The translations under genes were made by a program, and so were the position numbers. The notes beneath the pieces are model-generated. The model had not been told where the DNA came from. It was given only the letters and a program-made list of their open reading frames with translations, and made no database searches. A DNA stretch of 64,000 nucleotides from Anoxynatronum buryatiense (GTDB taxonomy: Bacteria; Bacillota; Clostridia; Peptostreptococcales; Tindalliaceae), in assembly GCF_900182905.1 (NCBI RefSeq), contig NZ_FXUF01000017.1, forward strand, positions 19,297 through 83,296, written 5' to 3'. Shown here in pieces: positions 1-8,838 of this stretch; the stretch's first letter is position 1, and each line of letters starts with the position of its first letter.

Positions 1-2
1 AG

Positions 3-1196
3 GCTGCCCTGGCCATGTCGGCCATTGCCTCCTTCATAGGAGGGATTATCGCCGCCATTATCATGGTTTTTGTGGCACAGCCCGTGGCCCGGTTTGGCCT
101 GCGGTTTGGGCCGGCAGAATACTTTCTGCTCATGGTGTTCGCCTTGTCAGCCACCGCCTCCATGTCCAAAGGGAACCTGATGAAGGGCTTCATTTCCCTA
201 TTGGTGGGGCTGATGGTAGCCACCGTGGGCATTGACGCTCAGTCAGGGGTGCAGCGGTTCACCTTCGGTATCATGGAACTGCAGGGCGGCATTGATTTTC
301 TGGTGGTCATCATTGCCATGTATGCGTTGGGTGAAGTCTTTGGTACCTTCCAGGTCATCAAAGAAGGCAAGAAAAAAATGCAGACAAAGTTCGGTAAAAT
401 CTGGATTACCAAAGACGACTGGAAAAAATCATGGAAACCCATCCTGCGCAGCACCCCCATTGGTTTTTTTGTGGGCGCATTGCCGGGAGCCGGAGCCACC
501 ATGGCATCTCTCATGGCCTACAACAATGAAAAACAGCTGTCAAAAAACCCTGATAACTTTGGAAAAGGTGACATTGTGGGTCTGGCAGCACCTGAAGCCG
601 CCAACAACGCCGCATCTGTGGGCGCATTGATTCCCATGATGACGCTGGGTATTCCCGGTTCCGGAACCACCGCCGTTATGATGGGTGCGCTTCTGATGCT
701 GGGACTTCAACCAGGCCCCATGCTGTTTCAACAGCATCCGGAGGTTGCCTGGGGACTCATCGCCAGTATGTTCATTGGCAATATCATTCTCGCCGTTATC
801 AACATCCCCCTGGCAGGTGTGCTGGTGCGTCTGCTGGCCATTCCGCCCCGCATTCTGTACCCCGTGGTCATGGCGCTGGCCTTTGTCGGCACCTACGCCA
901 TCGCTCATACCGTCATCAGCTTTTACATTCTGGTTATCTTCGGTCTGGTGGGATATTTCATGCACAAAGCCGGCATCCCCACAGCACCACTGATTCTGGC
1001 TGTCATCGTCGGCAATAAAATGGAACAGTCTTTTCGTCAGGCCCTGACCATTTCCAATGGCAGTCCTGCCATTTTCTTCAAATCCTCCGTTGCCATGGTG
1101 CTCATTGCCCTCACCATTCTGTCACTGCTGTATCCGGTGGTTCAAAGCAAGCTTCGTGCCAGACAGATGCAGAAAGAAAGTGAAGTTGCCAGTTAA
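3..1196 (+). CDS. tctA: Tripartite tricarboxylate transporter large membrane subunit, TctA family (5' end outside window)
   Basis: Large, many-spanning integral membrane subunit of a TctABC-type carboxylate importer; in this context citrate is the likely substrate, driven by an ion gradient. The reading frame is open from base 3, upstream of the first ATG at 15, and the first residues (AALAMSAIASFIGG) match the conserved interior of TctA. The start therefore lies outside the window and about 100 residues are missing from a family of about 500. Conserved loops such as GALPGAGATMASLMAYNNEK and the NNAASVGALIPMMTLGIPG stretch are visible. It is followed after 108 bp by citD on the same strand. 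The small TctB and the periplasmic binding protein TctC are not in view and may lie upstream. Confidence 0.9.
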   Translation, partial: AALAMSAIASFIGGIIAAIIMVFVAQPVARFGLRFGPAEYFLLMVFALSATASMSKGNLMKGFISLLVGLMVATVGIDAQSGVQRFTFGIMELQGGIDFLVVIIAMYALGEVFGTFQVIKEGKKKMQTKFGKIWITKDDWKKSWKPILRSTPIGFFVGALPGAGATMASLMAYNNEKQLSKNPDNFGKGDIVGLAAPEAANNAASVGALIPMMTLGIPGSGTTAVMMGALLMLGLQPGPMLFQQHPEVAWGLIASMFIGNIILAVINIPLAGVLVRLLAIPPRILYPVVMALAFVGTYAIAHTVISFYILVIFGLVGYFMHKAGIPTAPLILAVIVGNKMEQSFRQALTISNGSPAIFFKSSVAMVLIALTILSLLYPVVQSKLRARQMQKESEVAS

Positions 1197-1304
1197 GCTC
1201 ACAGAGAAGGTGACAGGTGAGCAAAGCGGGCAGCGAACAGATGCAACAGGATTCGCACAGTGCATGACTGGTTGTGGGGGTCTTGAGTCAGAGGAGGAAT
1301 CACC

Positions 1305-1583
1305 ATGAAGAAAGCACCATTCGGCAAGGCCGGTACACTTGAATCCAACGATGTGCTGGTAACGGTGGAGCTGAATGAAGAAAAACCGCTGGAAATTGAG
1401 TTGGAAAGCATTGTGAAAGCCCAATTCGGCAGCCAGCTGATGCATACGGTCACCACCACACTGAAAAACCTGGGAGTGGCAGGTGGCACCATACGAATCA
1501 TCGACAAGGGCGCATTGGATTTCGCCATCCGGGCCAGAGTCATCACCGCCGTTAACCGTGCCCGGGGAGGGGAGGCCCTATGA
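1305..1583 (+). CDS. citD: Citrate lyase gamma subunit (acyl carrier protein)
   Basis: The 92-residue acyl carrier subunit of citrate lyase carries the 2'-(5''-phosphoribosyl)-3'-dephospho-CoA group on which acetyl and citryl thioesters are exchanged. The N-terminus KKAPFGKAGTLESND is diagnostic, and Ser14 in TLES is the known attachment residue for the prosthetic group. Length equals the family norm. A strong ribosome binding site (GAGGAGG) lies just before the ATG at 1305. The stop overlaps the citE start in an ATGA junction, so translation is probably coupled. The cytoplasmic complex is CitD6E6F6 by family knowledge. Confidence 0.96.
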   Translation: MKKAPFGKAGTLESNDVLVTVELNEEKPLEIELESIVKAQFGSQLMHTVTTTLKNLGVAGGTIRIIDKGALDFAIRARVITAVNRARGGEAL

Positions 1584-2473
1584 AACAGTTAAGAAGAACC
1601 ATGCTTTTTGTTCCCGCCGATCATCCCGGCATGATGTTTGAAGCGCCGGTATTTCAACCGGATTGCATTATTTTTGATCTGGAAGACGCCATTTCCCTGA
1701 AAGAAAAAGACAGTGCCCGAAACCTGCTGGTGGAAGCACTGAAAGCCATCGATTTTGGAAACTGTGAAGTCTTCGCCAGAATCAATCCCCTCTACACCCC
1801 TTTTGGAGAGAAAGACGTCCGGCGGCTGGTGCCGGCAGGGTTACAAAACTTCCGGCTGCCCATGACAGAATCGCCGGAAGATATTCTGCGGTTGGATCAG
1901 CTGCTGACAGCCTTGGAAAAAGAGCATGAATTACCCCGGGGAGAACTGAAAATTCTGGGAGCCATCGAGACCGCTAAGGGTGTGATCAATGCACCCGCCA
2001 TTGCCACAGCCAGTCCGCGGCTCATCGGAATATCCTTTGGAGCAGAAGATTTTACCCGCAGCATGACCACCGAAAGAAGCCAAACCGGAGAAGAGCTTTT
2101 CTGGGCACGGTCCCATGTGGTGCTGGCCGCCAGAGCCGCCGGGATTGACGCCATTGATACGGTCTTCACAGCCCTTGGAGATGAAGAAGGGTTTGACAGA
2201 GAAGTGAGCATGGCGAAACAACTGGGATTCTCGGGAAAATCCGTTATACATCCCAGTCAGATTAAAACGGTCCACCGTATCTTCACACCTGCGAATGATG
2301 AGATCATTCATGCCCAGCGCATTATCAATGCCATGCATGCGGCAGAAGCCAATGGGTCAGGGGTGATTGTGGTGGACGGCAAAATGGTGGACAGCCCCGT
2401 GGTTCTGAAAGCACAGCGTGTGCTCGACCTGGCCAAGGGCGCCAATTTGTTACCGGGAGGTGGGGAAGCATGA
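1580..2473 (+). CDS. citE: Citrate lyase beta subunit (citryl-ACP lyase)
   Basis: A 297-residue member of the HpcH/HpaI aldolase family that cleaves citryl-ACP into oxaloacetate and acetyl-ACP. The N-terminal RRTMLFVPADHPGMM and the FDLEDAIS segment (metal- and phosphate-binding part of the TIM barrel), the internal LGAIETAKG strand with its catalytic Glu, and the C-terminal GFSGKSVIHPSQI motif are all visible. Overlaps citD by 4 bp at the start and citF by 4 bp at the end, so the three structural subunits form one tightly coupled translational unit. No sign of damage. Confidence 0.96.
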   Translation: MKQLRRTMLFVPADHPGMMFEAPVFQPDCIIFDLEDAISLKEKDSARNLLVEALKAIDFGNCEVFARINPLYTPFGEKDVRRLVPAGLQNFRLPMTESPEDILRLDQLLTALEKEHELPRGELKILGAIETAKGVINAPAIATASPRLIGISFGAEDFTRSMTTERSQTGEELFWARSHVVLAARAAGIDAIDTVFTALGDEEGFDREVSMAKQLGFSGKSVIHPSQIKTVHRIFTPANDEIIHAQRIINAMHAAEANGSGVIVVDGKMVDSPVVLKAQRVLDLAKGANLLPGGGEA

Positions 2474-4026
2474 CAAAAATGGTACTAAATGCTGTTGGAA
2501 GAGCCATTCCAACACACATCAAAGGAATGGGTGATCTGACACCGTTTAAAGGTGCCTTTGCCCATACACCCGGTCCGATGAACATGACTCCCCGGGCGGC
2601 CTGGCACAAACCGGGACAGTCCAAGATGACAGAAACCATTCGTCAGGCGCTTGAAAACTGTGGTCTGGCAGACGGTATGACCCTGTCCTTTCATCATCAT
2701 TTCAGAAACGGGGATCACCTGGTGAACATGGTCATGGACGAAGTGGCCGCCATGGGAGTGCGGGATATCACCATTGCCCCCAGTTCACTGCAATCCATCC
2801 ATGAAAAACTGATTCCCCATATTCGCAGCGGTGTTATCACCGGCATTCAGACCAGCGGGATTCGGGGAGAAATTGCCCGGGTGCTGTCAACAGAAAACCT
2901 GCTGAAAACCCCCATCATCATCCGTTCCCACGGGGGACGCCCCCGAGCCATTGAGTCTGGTGACACCAAAATTGACATTGCCATCATCGGAGCACCTGCC
3001 GCCGATGCCTTTGGCAACGTGAACGGGGTGGAAGGCCCCAACGCCTGCGGTTCTCTGGGGTATGCCATAGCCGATGCCACCTGTGCCACCCATACGGTGG
3101 TGGTCACCGACTACCTCATCCCCTACCCCGCCTGTCCCGTGAGCATTCCCCAAACCCTGGTGGACTATGTGGTGGTGGCCGAAGGCATTGGTGATCCCCA
3201 GGGCATCGTCTCGGGAGCCACCCGCATCACCCGAAATCCCATGGAACTTCTCATTGCCGAAAAAGCCAACGAAGCAATTTTGGCATCAGGGCTGGTTCAG
3301 CAGGATTTCTCCTTTCAGGCAGGCACCGGCGGGTCATCCCTGGCAGTGGCCCACTTTTTAAGACAACATATGCGGGAAAACAACATCAAGGGCAGTTTCG
3401 CCTCCGGGGGCATCAACGGCTATCTGGTGGACATGCTGGAAGAAGGGCTGTTCAGAACCCTCATGGATGTGCAGTGTTTTGACCTGAAAGCCATTGAATC
3501 CATCCGAAAAAACCCCAACCATATGGAAATGTCAGCTTCCTATTACGCCAACCCCCATAACAAGGGGTGTGTGGCCCATCAATTGGATGTGATGGTGCTC
3601 AGCGCCACTGAAATAGACGTGCAGTTCAATGTGAACGTCATCACCGGGTCAAACGGAATCATCATGGGCGCTTCCGGAGGCCACTGTGACACTGCCGCCG
3701 GCTCAAAGCTGGCCATTGTGGTGGCGCCCCTCTTCAGAGGCCGGCTGCCCATCGTGGTCGATCAGGTCACCACGGTGGTCACACCGGGAGAATCCATTGA
3801 CGTGCTGGTGACCGAGTACGGGGTGGCAGTGAATCCGGCCCGCACAGATCTCAAAGACCGGTTCCGTGAAAATGGGCTGAAAACCGTCGAGATCCATGAA
3901 CTGAAAGAAAGAGCCGAAAAAGTCACCGGAAAACCCACCAAACCGGTGGTCACCGATGAAGTGATCGGCCTGGTGGAATATCGTGACGGTACCATCATCG
4001 ACACCATCAAAAAAGTGGTAGAATAA
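2470..4026 (+). CDS. citF: Citrate lyase alpha subunit (acetyl-ACP:citrate ACP-transferase)
   Basis: The 518-residue alpha subunit exchanges acetyl for citryl on the CitD carrier. Length and sequence fit CitF. The DGMTLSFHHHFRNGDHL segment near residue 75, the GTGGSSLAVAHF stretch and the later NVNVITGSNGIIMGASGGH segment are typical of this CoA-transferase-like fold. It starts inside the last codons of citE (ATGA overlap). Four bases separate its stop from citX. The N-terminal part (GMGDLTPFKGAFAH) is the usual CitF leader, so the start at 2470 is well supported. Confidence 0.96.
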   Translation: MTKMVLNAVGRAIPTHIKGMGDLTPFKGAFAHTPGPMNMTPRAAWHKPGQSKMTETIRQALENCGLADGMTLSFHHHFRNGDHLVNMVMDEVAAMGVRDITIAPSSLQSIHEKLIPHIRSGVITGIQTSGIRGEIARVLSTENLLKTPIIIRSHGGRPRAIESGDTKIDIAIIGAPAADAFGNVNGVEGPNACGSLGYAIADATCATHTVVVTDYLIPYPACPVSIPQTLVDYVVVAEGIGDPQGIVSGATRITRNPMELLIAEKANEAILASGLVQQDFSFQAGTGGSSLAVAHFLRQHMRENNIKGSFASGGINGYLVDMLEEGLFRTLMDVQCFDLKAIESIRKNPNHMEMSASYYANPHNKGCVAHQLDVMVLSATEIDVQFNVNVITGSNGIIMGASGGHCDTAAGSKLAIVVAPLFRGRLPIVVDQVTTVVTPGESIDVLVTEYGVAVNPARTDLKDRFRENGLKTVEIHELKERAEKVTGKPTKPVVTDEVIGLVEYRDGTIIDTIKKVVE

Positions 4027-4030
4027 AAAG

Positions 4031-4552
4031 ATGGATACCAAACTTGAAAAACAGATCAACCAAATAATGACAGCAAAGGAACGACGGGCCGCCCGCCAGC
4101 ACCGGCTTCTCAGGGTGTATGGCAGCACCGTCATTTCTTTAACACTGAACCTGCCGGGAGGCTACCGACGCTATGACCGCTGGCAACAGGTGTGGCATGA
4201 AGCCCGCCGGGCCTTGGAGGTGCTGGAATCAGTTGAAAAACATCACACCTCCCGGGAAGGCCTGTGGGGGCCGGAGACCTTCATGGCAGTGGGCATGGGC
4301 CCCCTGGCGGTCAAGGTGATTACCACCACCATTGAAGAACGGCATCCCCTGGGCAGGCTGTTTGATATTGATGTGATTGACCTGGCAGGAAACCCAGTCT
4401 CCCGAAAACAGCTGGGTAAACCGGCCCGCAGCTGTCTGATCTGCGAAAAACCGGCCATTGAATGTTATTTGAACCGGGCCCACTCCCTGGAAGAACTGAT
4501 GAAGGCAGTGGAAACCATCATTGAAGAAGGACTGAGATCATGGACAATCTGA
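4031..4552 (+). CDS. citX: Apo-citrate lyase phosphoribosyl-dephospho-CoA transferase
   Basis: CitX transfers the prosthetic group made by CitG from its triphosphate precursor onto Ser14 of CitD. The 173-residue length matches the family. The conserved GRLFDIDVIDLAGNPVSR stretch (residues about 115-133) and the following RSCLICEKPAIEC with paired Cys are family hallmarks. It begins 4 bp after citF, with only a weak A/G-rich ribosome binding site, which suggests translation depends on coupling. Its 3' end overlaps citG by 13 bp in another frame. A separate CitX next to CitG, rather than a fused CitXG, is one of the two known arrangements. Confidence 0.93.
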   Translation: MDTKLEKQINQIMTAKERRAARQHRLLRVYGSTVISLTLNLPGGYRRYDRWQQVWHEARRALEVLESVEKHHTSREGLWGPETFMAVGMGPLAVKVITTTIEERHPLGRLFDIDVIDLAGNPVSRKQLGKPARSCLICEKPAIECYLNRAHSLEELMKAVETIIEEGLRSWTI

Positions 4553-5484
4553 CGGCACCCATCAACCAGTGCGAACCGGCCGAAATCATCGGTCGCAGCC
4601 TCCTTTCGGGAATTCTGCTGGAAGTCGCCTGCCACCCCTCTCCTGGGTTGGTCAGCCCTTTTTCAATGGGTGCCCATGAAGACATGAACCACTACAGCTT
4701 TATGCTCAGCACAGCCGCCATCGCCGCTTACATACAAGCCTGCACCCGTGTGGGATACCAGGAGCCCCCCGGAGAAAACCTGCTTTTAAAATTGCGCCCC
4801 CTGGGGCTGCAGGCAGAAAAGGCCATGCTGGAAGCCACCGGTGGCGTGAATACCCACAAGGGCATGATCTTTCTGGGAGGCATCACCGCCGCAGCGGCAG
4901 GCGTCGCCATGCAAAAAGACCATGAAAGCGCTTTTGAAAATACCCCCTATGTGAAAGCAACGGCAGTTTGCCGTGAAATAAAAGAAATGTGCCGGGGGCT
5001 GGTTCAGCGTGAACTAGAGAACGCCCCCTTACCAAAAAAAGAAACCCTTACCCAGGGCGAATACTGGTACCGGCAGGCCGGCATCACCGGCGTTCGGGGA
5101 GAAGTGGAAGCAGGGCTGCCCGCCGTGCGCCAGACAGGGTTGCCCGTATTCAGCGAAGCCCTGCGGCTGTTTTCCCTTAAAACCGCCATGGTGCACACCC
5201 TGCTGCACCTTATGACCGTGGTGGAAGACACCACTGTGCTGGCACGGGCAGGGCTGGAAGGCCTGAACCTGGTGAAGTCAACAGCTTCAGAAGTGATTGG
5301 ACTGGGAGGTATTCAGACTGAACGCGGCCAACAGGCCATGGAGCGGGTAAGCCGCTTTTTCGAAACGCGGCGCATCAGCCCCGGCGGGTCGGCAGACCTG
5401 CTGGCCATGACCATTGCCCTCTGGATCATGGAAAACGGCCCCATTCCAAAAGAAAAAATGGTGCCAGACAGGCACCAGCGATAA
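4540..5484 (+). CDS. citG: Triphosphoribosyl-dephospho-CoA synthase
   Basis: CitG condenses ATP and dephospho-CoA into the precursor of the citrate lyase prosthetic group, releasing adenine. The 314-residue protein contains the conserved PGLVSPFSMGAHEDMNHYSF block (residues about 30-50) and a second Gly-rich TGGVNTHKGMIFLGGI block near residue 100, both typical of CitG. It starts within the end of citX; AAGGACTGAG supplies a ribosome binding site. With citX it forms the maturation arm of the operon. citC (the acetate:CitD ligase that activates the enzyme) is not in the window. Confidence 0.95.
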   Translation: MDNLTAPINQCEPAEIIGRSLLSGILLEVACHPSPGLVSPFSMGAHEDMNHYSFMLSTAAIAAYIQACTRVGYQEPPGENLLLKLRPLGLQAEKAMLEATGGVNTHKGMIFLGGITAAAAGVAMQKDHESAFENTPYVKATAVCREIKEMCRGLVQRELENAPLPKKETLTQGEYWYRQAGITGVRGEVEAGLPAVRQTGLPVFSEALRLFSLKTAMVHTLLHLMTVVEDTTVLARAGLEGLNLVKSTASEVIGLGGIQTERGQQAMERVSRFFETRRISPGGSADLLAMTIALWIMENGPIPKEKMVPDRHQR

Positions 5485-5514
5485 ACAGCAGCGGATAAAA
5501 AAGGAGGTACAACA

Positions 5515-6912
5515 ATGGGACAGGTAAAACTAACAGATACAACCTATCGGGACGCCCACCAGTCATTAATGGCCACCCGAATGCCAACAGACGTGATGCT
5601 GCCCATCGCAGAAAAAATGGACGCAGCCGGCTACCACTCCCTTGAAATGTGGGGCGGAGCCACCTTTGACTCCTGCCTGCGTTACCTGAACGAAGACCCC
5701 TGGGAACGACTGCGCATCATCCGAAAAGCCATTAAAAACACCAAACTGCAAATGCTGCTGCGAGGTCAGAACATTCTGGGATACAAACACTATGCCGACG
5801 ACGTGGTGGAAGAATTCGTCAAACGGGCCATCGGCAATGGCATTGACATCATCCGCGTTTTCGACGCCCTCAACGACGTGCGCAACCTGGAAACCGCCGT
5901 CAAAGCCATCAACAAAGAAGGCGGTCACGCCCAGTGCTGCATCTCCTACACCATCAGCCCCGTACACAACACCACCTACTACCTGGAGCAGGCCAAAGCC
6001 ATGGCCCAGATGGGAGCCGATTCCATCTGCATCAAAGACATGTCCGGCATCCTGCCCCCCTACGTCGCCTACGAACTGGTGTCAGCCCTGAAAAAGACCG
6101 TTGACCTGCCCATCCAGGTACACACCCACGACACCTGCGGCCTGGGAAGCATGACCTACATCAAAGCCATCGAAGCCGGCGCCGACATCGTCGACACCGC
6201 CATCTCCCCCATGGCCCTGGGAACCTCCCAGCCCGCCGCCGAACCCCTGGTGGCCGCCCTGCAGGGCACCCAGTACGACACCCACATGGACCTGGTACAC
6301 CTGGACGAAATCGCCCAGTACTTCCGGCCCCTGCGGGAAAAATACTTCAATGAAGGCCTCATCGACCTGAAAGTCATGAGCGTCGACACCCGCACCCTCA
6401 TTAACCAAATCCCCGGCGGCATGCTGTCCAACTTCATTTCCCAGTTGAAAGAACAGAAGAAGATGGAAAAAATGGACGAAGTACTGGCAGAAGTGCCCCG
6501 GGTCAGAGAAGAACTGGGCTATCCACCCCTGGTCACCCCCACCAGCCAAATCGTGGGCACCCAGGCCCTCTTCAACGTACTGGCCGGCGAACGGTATAAA
6601 ATGGTCCCCAAAGAAGTCAAAGACTACGTCAAGGGCCTCTACGGAAAACCCGCCAAAGAAATCGACCCCGCCATGATCCAAAAGATCATTGGCAGCGAAG
6701 CCGTCATCACCCACCGGCCTGCAGACGACATTCCGCCACAGCTGGCAAAAATACGGGAAGAAATGAAAGAATACGAAGAGCAGCCTGAAGACGTGCTCTC
6801 TTATGCCCTCTTCCCCCAGATTGCCATGAACTTCTTCAAAGACCGCTGGTCGAAGAAGTATCAGATTGAAACCACCCTCTACAATGAAGAAGAGAAGACG
6901 CATCCGGTGTAA
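5515..6912 (+). CDS. oadA: Oxaloacetate decarboxylase alpha subunit (carboxyltransferase), no biotin domain
   Basis: The carboxyltransferase moves CO2 from oxaloacetate, the product of citrate lyase, to a biotin carrier. The N-terminal DTTYRDAHQSLMATRM and MLLRGQNILGYKHY motifs and the metal-binding HTHDTCG segment near residue 205 identify the DRE-TIM carboxyltransferase. At 465 residues it ends after the PYC_OADA domain and lacks the C-terminal biotinyl (MKM) domain of the 590-residue enterobacterial protein. A separate biotin carrier is therefore needed, and neither that nor the OadB pump subunit is in view. A full AAAGGAGG ribosome binding site precedes the ATG. The middle of the gene uses C-ending codons unusually heavily compared with its operon neighbours. 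Confidence 0.93.
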   Translation: MGQVKLTDTTYRDAHQSLMATRMPTDVMLPIAEKMDAAGYHSLEMWGGATFDSCLRYLNEDPWERLRIIRKAIKNTKLQMLLRGQNILGYKHYADDVVEEFVKRAIGNGIDIIRVFDALNDVRNLETAVKAINKEGGHAQCCISYTISPVHNTTYYLEQAKAMAQMGADSICIKDMSGILPPYVAYELVSALKKTVDLPIQVHTHDTCGLGSMTYIKAIEAGADIVDTAISPMALGTSQPAAEPLVAALQGTQYDTHMDLVHLDEIAQYFRPLREKYFNEGLIDLKVMSVDTRTLINQIPGGMLSNFISQLKEQKKMEKMDEVLAEVPRVREELGYPPLVTPTSQIVGTQALFNVLAGERYKMVPKEVKDYVKGLYGKPAKEIDPAMIQKIIGSEAVITHRPADDIPPQLAKIREEMKEYEEQPEDVLSYALFPQIAMNFFKDRWSKKYQIETTLYNEEEKTHPV

Positions 6913-6957
6913 GGCCAGTTGCGTTTTGCCGGTACACTCACTTTGTCTCCCTTTTTT

Positions 6958-6998
6958 TAGCCTCAGCCTGCCACTGTGCAGGCCTCGGGGCTATTTTT
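6958..6998 (+). terminator. Rho-independent terminator of the citrate operon
   Basis: A stem built from GCCTGC and GCAGGC, with outer TAGCC/GGCTA pairs, is followed by TTTTT. It lies 45 bp after the oadA stop and marks the end of the citrate operon. Just past it begins the A+T-rich accessory stretch on the opposite strand. Confidence 0.75.
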
Positions 6999-7013
6999 AT
7001 GAAATGCATTGTT

Positions 7014-7901
7014 CTATGAAGCCGCACGCCCACTTTCCATTGCGGCTGAAATACCCTCGCCCATAGGGTTAAGAAATCCTGCGGTTTCACCTGCAAACAG
7101 CACTTTCCCTTTTCCGTATTGTACAGGACATTTGGGCAGAATATGTGGTATAAGCCATTTTTCGGCTTTCTCTTGCTTTTCGATTTTTGCGTTATGATGT
7201 TTTTCCATATAAACCATAAATTCGGAATAATAATGTTCAAGTTTACTTGTATCCTTAACAGACACACCGAAAATAAGATAATCATCTTTTACATTAAACC
7301 ACGCATCATATTCCGATAGGTAGGGCTGCAAATAGGCATAAAAATAATGATGATCCAATTCGACGGAACCTTTGTTGAAAGTTTGATAAGTGGTGATATA
7401 ATTTTGAGGTGCATGAATAAGTTTTCGCTTAACAGAACCTGCCACACCGTCACATACAATAACTAACTTTGCTTTTTCAGAGTAGAATGAAGTGCCTTTC
7501 AAATTCACAACAACACAATTTTCTTGTTCAAAACATGATAGAGCAGTTGTTTCATCGCGCAATTCCGCACCAGCTTCGGTAGCTTTTGTTGCCAACCAAT
7601 AATCAAAGGAACTCCGCCATATGTTTAATCCTTCCTGTTCAAATCGGTACTCTTGACCCTTGTCGTTGGTAAAAACCATACCTCGATTATCCTTCGGCAT
7701 ACACATCGTAAACTCTGGTGTATCCTCGTCAAAGTATCGTTTCACCAAATCCATGGACTTTTTAATAAGAATACCTGAACAAGATTTGTTTCTTGGCATC
7801 TTAAATTTTTCAACCAATAATACTTTATAGCCATGACAAGTCAATTCCCGTGCAGCAGTACAGCCTGTCGGGCCTGCACCAATTATTATGATATCGTACA
7901 T
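7014..7901 (-). CDS. FAD-dependent oxidoreductase, geranylgeranyl reductase-like, C-terminally truncated
   Basis: A 295-residue flavoprotein beginning with a textbook Rossmann FAD-binding motif (IIIIGAGPTGCTAARE). It contains the CSGILIKKS loop and a late FAGETAGFLNPMGEGISAA motif that binds the FAD pyrophosphate in geranylgeranyl-reductase-like enzymes. Relatives continue some 50-90 residues past this motif, whereas this protein stops after ESGRAAS. The truncation falls exactly where A+T-rich accessory DNA meets the citrate operon end, so a recombination event may have removed the tail. Base composition is much more A+T-rich than the neighbouring operon. The substrate is unknown and activity is doubtful. 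Confidence 0.75.
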   Translation of the reverse strand: MYDIIIIGAGPTGCTAARELTCHGYKVLLVEKFKMPRNKSCSGILIKKSMDLVKRYFDEDTPEFTMCMPKDNRGMVFTNDKGQEYRFEQEGLNIWRSSFDYWLATKATEAGAELRDETTALSCFEQENCVVVNLKGTSFYSEKAKLVIVCDGVAGSVKRKLIHAPQNYITTYQTFNKGSVELDHHYFYAYLQPYLSEYDAWFNVKDDYLIFGVSVKDTSKLEHYYSEFMVYMEKHHNAKIEKQEKAEKWLIPHILPKCPVQYGKGKVLFAGETAGFLNPMGEGISAAMESGRAAS

Positions 7902-7947
7902 AGCGGGTTCCTCCTATGAGGGATGACATAAACTGTGTGCATCATTT

Positions 7948-8739
7948 TTAACTCCTTCTTACACCATCCGCGGCAGGACATCGCGGCTTTATCGCTTCAT
8001 TTAACTGCTCATTCGGACATTCACCTACTCTAGCAGTGCTGATAACAGATAGATAATCCTGTATCATGTCTCTGGTAACATTCATTTGTATAAGATATAA
8101 GTCTGCCAGTGTTTTCTTTAATTGATAAACGATTTCCTTATTCTCCATTCCCGCCGGTACAGGTGTGTATTCCAGTAGAAATACGGTTTTTGCAACATCA
8201 TACAGAAAATCTCCATGACATAAATTCATGAAATCTATAACCACAATTTGTCCATTCGATAAGAATAGATTACCTGGGTGAAAATCTCCATGACATAGCC
8301 TGTTCCCATCACCTAGCTTTTCCAACATTTGCAATGCCTTTTTTCGCGTTTCCAGGTGATCAGGTAATCCCTTTACGATATGATATTCTAAAAATTCTTT
8401 GTAATTTGGAACAGTCGAAATCTCATTCCGACCAATTGACTTATGGATCTCTGCCATATATACTGCACATTTCTCGACATCACCTGTTTTTATAACCCAA
8501 TCCAACAAAGATTCTCCTTCAACTTTGTCATAAATAATGCCCATCTGCTCTTCGTAAAAAACTATCTCATATGCATGTGGTTTTGCAAAAATCATATGGC
8601 GTATGGCCTTAGCATTGAAAAATTCTCTTTCTACTGCTTTCAGGGGATAGCCTGTGCCAAAAAGCTTGAGCACTTTTCCTTCTTTGAGTTCATATACAGT
8701 TGCAGTATTACCTATTCCAATTATTTTACCATGTTTCAT
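7948..8739 (-). CDS. Aminoglycoside phosphotransferase-like (APH/choline kinase fold) protein
   Basis: A 263-residue protein with a kinase-like fold: Gly-rich IGIGNTATVYEL near the N-terminus, the catalytic HGDFHPGN motif (brackets Asp and Asn) in the C-terminal lobe, and VIDFMNLCHGD supplying the second metal Asp. APH-family members phosphorylate antibiotics or small metabolites; the substrate cannot be told here. I place the start at the ATG at 8739 because AGGAG lies 8 nt before it, ten residues inside the longest frame. The last 25 residues look unlike the family (AIKPRCPAADGVRRS) and may come from flanking sequence. It lies among same-strand cassette-like genes. Confidence 0.85.
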   Translation of the reverse strand: MKHGKIIGIGNTATVYELKEGKVLKLFGTGYPLKAVEREFFNAKAIRHMIFAKPHAYEIVFYEEQMGIIYDKVEGESLLDWVIKTGDVEKCAVYMAEIHKSIGRNEISTVPNYKEFLEYHIVKGLPDHLETRKKALQMLEKLGDGNRLCHGDFHPGNLFLSNGQIVVIDFMNLCHGDFLYDVAKTVFLLEYTPVPAGMENKEIVYQLKKTLADLYLIQMNVTRDMIQDYLSVISTARVGECPNEQLNEAIKPRCPAADGVRRS

Positions 8740-8789
8740 AAAACGATCTCCTAACCCTTTAATCTTCAATAATAGCCAGCTTTGAAGTC

Positions 8790-8820
8790 CGGCGATTCGC
8801 AGATCCTCATGTTAGCCGAA
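8790..8820 (-). repeat. Half attC-like element downstream of the 8839-9369 gene
   Basis: The bases CAGATCCTCATGTTA match CAAATCCTCGTGTTA of the attC-like site at 10650-10664 at 13 of 15 positions. They sit at the same place relative to a minus-strand gene (just past its stop). Unlike that site, no complementary left arm is visible here, so it is read as a degenerate or half-deleted cassette end. Confidence 0.35.
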
Positions 8821-8838
8821 GGATAGCCAGTATATTTG

